Assembly (NCBI GenBank): GCA_964463865.1
Contig: CAYXDX010000078.1
Location: 1-7,062 of the forward strand
Direction: 5' to 3'
Length of the DNA stretch: 7,062 nucleotides
Origin: Ferroglobus sp964463865
Lineage (GTDB): Archaea; Halobacteriota; Archaeoglobi; Archaeoglobales; Archaeoglobaceae
Position 1 is the first letter of the stretch, and the number at the start of each line of letters is the position of its first letter. Of the stretch, positions 5,799-7,062 are shown in pieces. The notes under the pieces were generated by a model, which worked only from the letters and a program-made list of their open reading frames with translations, was not told the DNA's origin and did no database searches. Made by a program: the position numbers and the translations under genes.

Positions 5799-5990
5799 AT
5801 GAAAAAAATCTCGATCAGGCTGACGGAAAAGCAATACGAATTCCTCGAAAGACTCGTTATAAGCGGAGAATATGCAAACGTTAGCGAAGTTATTAGAGAC
5901 GCTATTAGGCTCTTCATGAAGGTTAAAAGTAAGGAGATTTCCGAAATGGAGAAGTTAGAGGAGATGAAGTGGAAGGGGGAAAATGTATGA
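5799..5990 (+). CDS. cdrS: CdrS-like ribbon-helix-helix regulator next to ftsZ2
   Basis: This 63-aa protein has the CopG/Arc fold pattern: a DNA-contacting strand KKISIRLT (2-9), helix 1 about 10-22, the turn SGEYANVSE (22-30) and helix 2 about 28-41 (SEVIRDAIRLFM). A charged tail follows (KSKEISEMEKLEEMKWKG, 43-60). The RHH core, the GEYxNxSEvIRdAiR turn and the position directly before ftsZ2 fit CdrS, the short regulator co-transcribed with ftsZ2 in haloarchaea, where it controls cell-division genes. I start at ATG 5799, with GGTGG at 5789-5793 as ribosome site. The stop overlaps the ftsZ2 start as ATGA, so the two are translationally coupled. It probably acts as a dimer on DNA, possibly at repeats in its own upstream region. 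The symbol is given by homology and context; direct orthology is not proven. Confidence 0.8.
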   Translation: MKKISIRLTEKQYEFLERLVISGEYANVSEVIRDAIRLFMKVKSKEISEMEKLEEMKWKGENV

Positions 5991-7062
5991 AGTCTTTTGT
6001 GAGTAAAGCCCAGATGTTTTATGCGGAAGAAAAAGTCGCAAAGAAAGAGGTTAGAGAGTTCGGAACGCCGAACATCTTCGTCGTAGGTTGTGGGGGCAGC
6101 GGAAACAACACGGTAAACAGACTGATGAAGATAGGAATAGACGGAGTAGAGACGATAGCGATCAACACCGACAGGCAGCATCTGGAAATGATAAGCGCGC
6201 ACAAGAAAGTTCTTATCGGCAGAAGTATAACGCGAGGACTCGGAGCTGGAGGTTATCCAGAAGTCGGTAGAAAGGCTGCCGAAATGGCGAGGGGAACGCT
6301 CGAAGAGTTGCTGAGCGAGGCTGATCTGGTGTTCATCTGCGCAGGTCTCGGCGGAGGGACTGGAACAGGTTCAGCCCCAGTGGTGGCAGAGGTTGCGAAG
6401 AAACAGGGTGCGATAGTCATCGGCATGGTTCAGATGCCGTTCAGAGTAGAAAGAGCGAGGCTCAAAAAAGCTAAAGAGGGGTTGAGCGAGTTAGAAAAGC
6501 ACTGCGACACCGTCGTCGTCCTCGACAACAACAAGCTCCTCGAATACGTCCCGAACCTTCCGATAGAACAGGCCTTCAGCGTGATGGATCAGATAGTGGC
6601 GGAAACGATAAGAGGGATTACCGACACGATAACGAAACCTTCGCTCATGAACATAGACTTCGCCGACGTGAAAGCCGTGATGGGGCACGGTGGAATTGCT
6701 GTAATGCTCGTCGGAGAGTCGAAAGCACAGAACAAGGCTAAAGAAGTCGTCAGAGACTGCCTACAGCACCCGCTCCTTGAGGTCGACTACAGAGGTGCTA
6801 CCGGAGCGCTCATACACATATCCGGAGGAAACGACTTAACAATCAGAGAGGCTGAGGAAATCGTCAAAAACCTGACGTTCGAAATTTCCGACGACGCTAA
6901 CGTCATATGGGGTGCGAGAATTACCGACGAGCTCGAAGGCATAGTTAGAGTTACAGCGATAATGACGGGCGTAAAGACGAGGAGACTCTTCAGCGAAGAA
7001 GAGGAATACTACTACTCACCACCGAGGGTTCAGAAGCAGGAATACGAGAGGAGAGACTACTA
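5987..7062 (+). CDS. ftsZ2: FtsZ2-type cell division GTPase (3' end at window edge)
   Basis: FtsZ is the tubulin-like GTPase that polymerises at mid-cell; in archaea with two paralogues, FtsZ2 works in constriction. The frame runs 358 codons and meets the window end after two bases (TA) of the next codon, which may be the stop. The T1 loop VGCGGSGNN is at 33-41, the tubulin signature GGGTGTGS at 122-129, and the T7 catalytic loop NIDFAD at 222-227, so GTP hydrolysis should be intact. FtsZ2-type features include EFGTPNIFVVGCGG (24-37), INTDRQHLEMI (59-69), the PFRVERARLKKAKEGL stretch (151-166) and LDNNKLLEYVPNLPI (179-193). The body ends near IMTGVKTRRLF (325-335). A short acidic and tyrosine-rich tail follows (EEEEYYYSPP at 337-346, then basic residues), presumably the linker and peptide that docks partners such as SepF. 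GGAAGGGGG ends a few bases before the start, inside cdrS. Confidence 0.95.
   Translation, partial: MKSFVSKAQMFYAEEKVAKKEVREFGTPNIFVVGCGGSGNNTVNRLMKIGIDGVETIAINTDRQHLEMISAHKKVLIGRSITRGLGAGGYPEVGRKAAEMARGTLEELLSEADLVFICAGLGGGTGTGSAPVVAEVAKKQGAIVIGMVQMPFRVERARLKKAKEGLSELEKHCDTVVVLDNNKLLEYVPNLPIEQAFSVMDQIVAETIRGITDTITKPSLMNIDFADVKAVMGHGGIAVMLVGESKAQNKAKEVVRDCLQHPLLEVDYRGATGALIHISGGNDLTIREAEEIVKNLTFEISDDANVIWGARITDELEGIVRVTAIMTGVKTRRLFSEEEEYYYSPPRVQKQEYERRDY

Noticed and set aside
5799..5990. RHH protein as an antitoxin of a toxin-antitoxin pair
   Set aside because: The partner gene is ftsZ, not a toxin, and the sequence and context fit the CdrS regulator.

Overview
The window looks like a chromosomal stretch of a thermophilic euryarchaeon. 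The order Archaeoglobales (Archaeoglobus, Ferroglobus or Geoglobus type) is my best guess. The reasons are an FtsZ2-type ftsZ directly behind a small ribbon-helix-helix gene, an archaeal DUF1152 protein, Shine-Dalgarno-like sites of the GGTGA/GGTGG/GGAG type, TATA-like boxes in the one long intergenic gap, and Glu/Lys/Arg-rich proteins that use mainly AGA/AGG arginine codons. The genus call is inference and was not checked by any search.

Layout. From the left edge to 4652 on the plus strand lie four tightly packed genes, each start codon overlapping the preceding stop as ATGA: argJ (arginine biosynthesis, 5' end cut off by the window), an RCK/TrkA-type NAD-binding regulator with a C-terminal UspA-like region, a CPA2 (Kef-like) cation/proton antiporter membrane subunit, and an FAD-dependent oxidoreductase of the amine-oxidase/protoporphyrinogen-oxidase superfamily. 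The regulator and antiporter plausibly form a split version of a Kef-type transporter. The FAD gene's 3' end overlaps by 23 nt with a convergent DUF1152 gene on the minus strand (4630-5538).

Between 5539 and 5798 is the only sizeable non-coding gap. Its left half is very AT-rich and holds divergent promoter candidates. Two related near-palindromes, centred 30 bp apart, flank the rightward TATA-like box. From about 5698 to 5763 the base composition jumps to about 62% G+C and forms stem-loops, two of them mutually exclusive. The same stretch also reads as an intact 22-codon ORF starting just after the predicted transcription start. This structured leader or tiny ORF sits directly upstream of the cell-division pair.

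From 5799 to the right edge is a cdrS-like ribbon-helix-helix regulator overlapping (ATGA) with an ftsZ2-type gene. The ftsZ2 gene is complete or almost complete; the window ends on the first two bases of the codon after residue 358. The pair matches the cdrS-ftsZ2 arrangement described in haloarchaea, and the leader in front of it is the most unusual element here.
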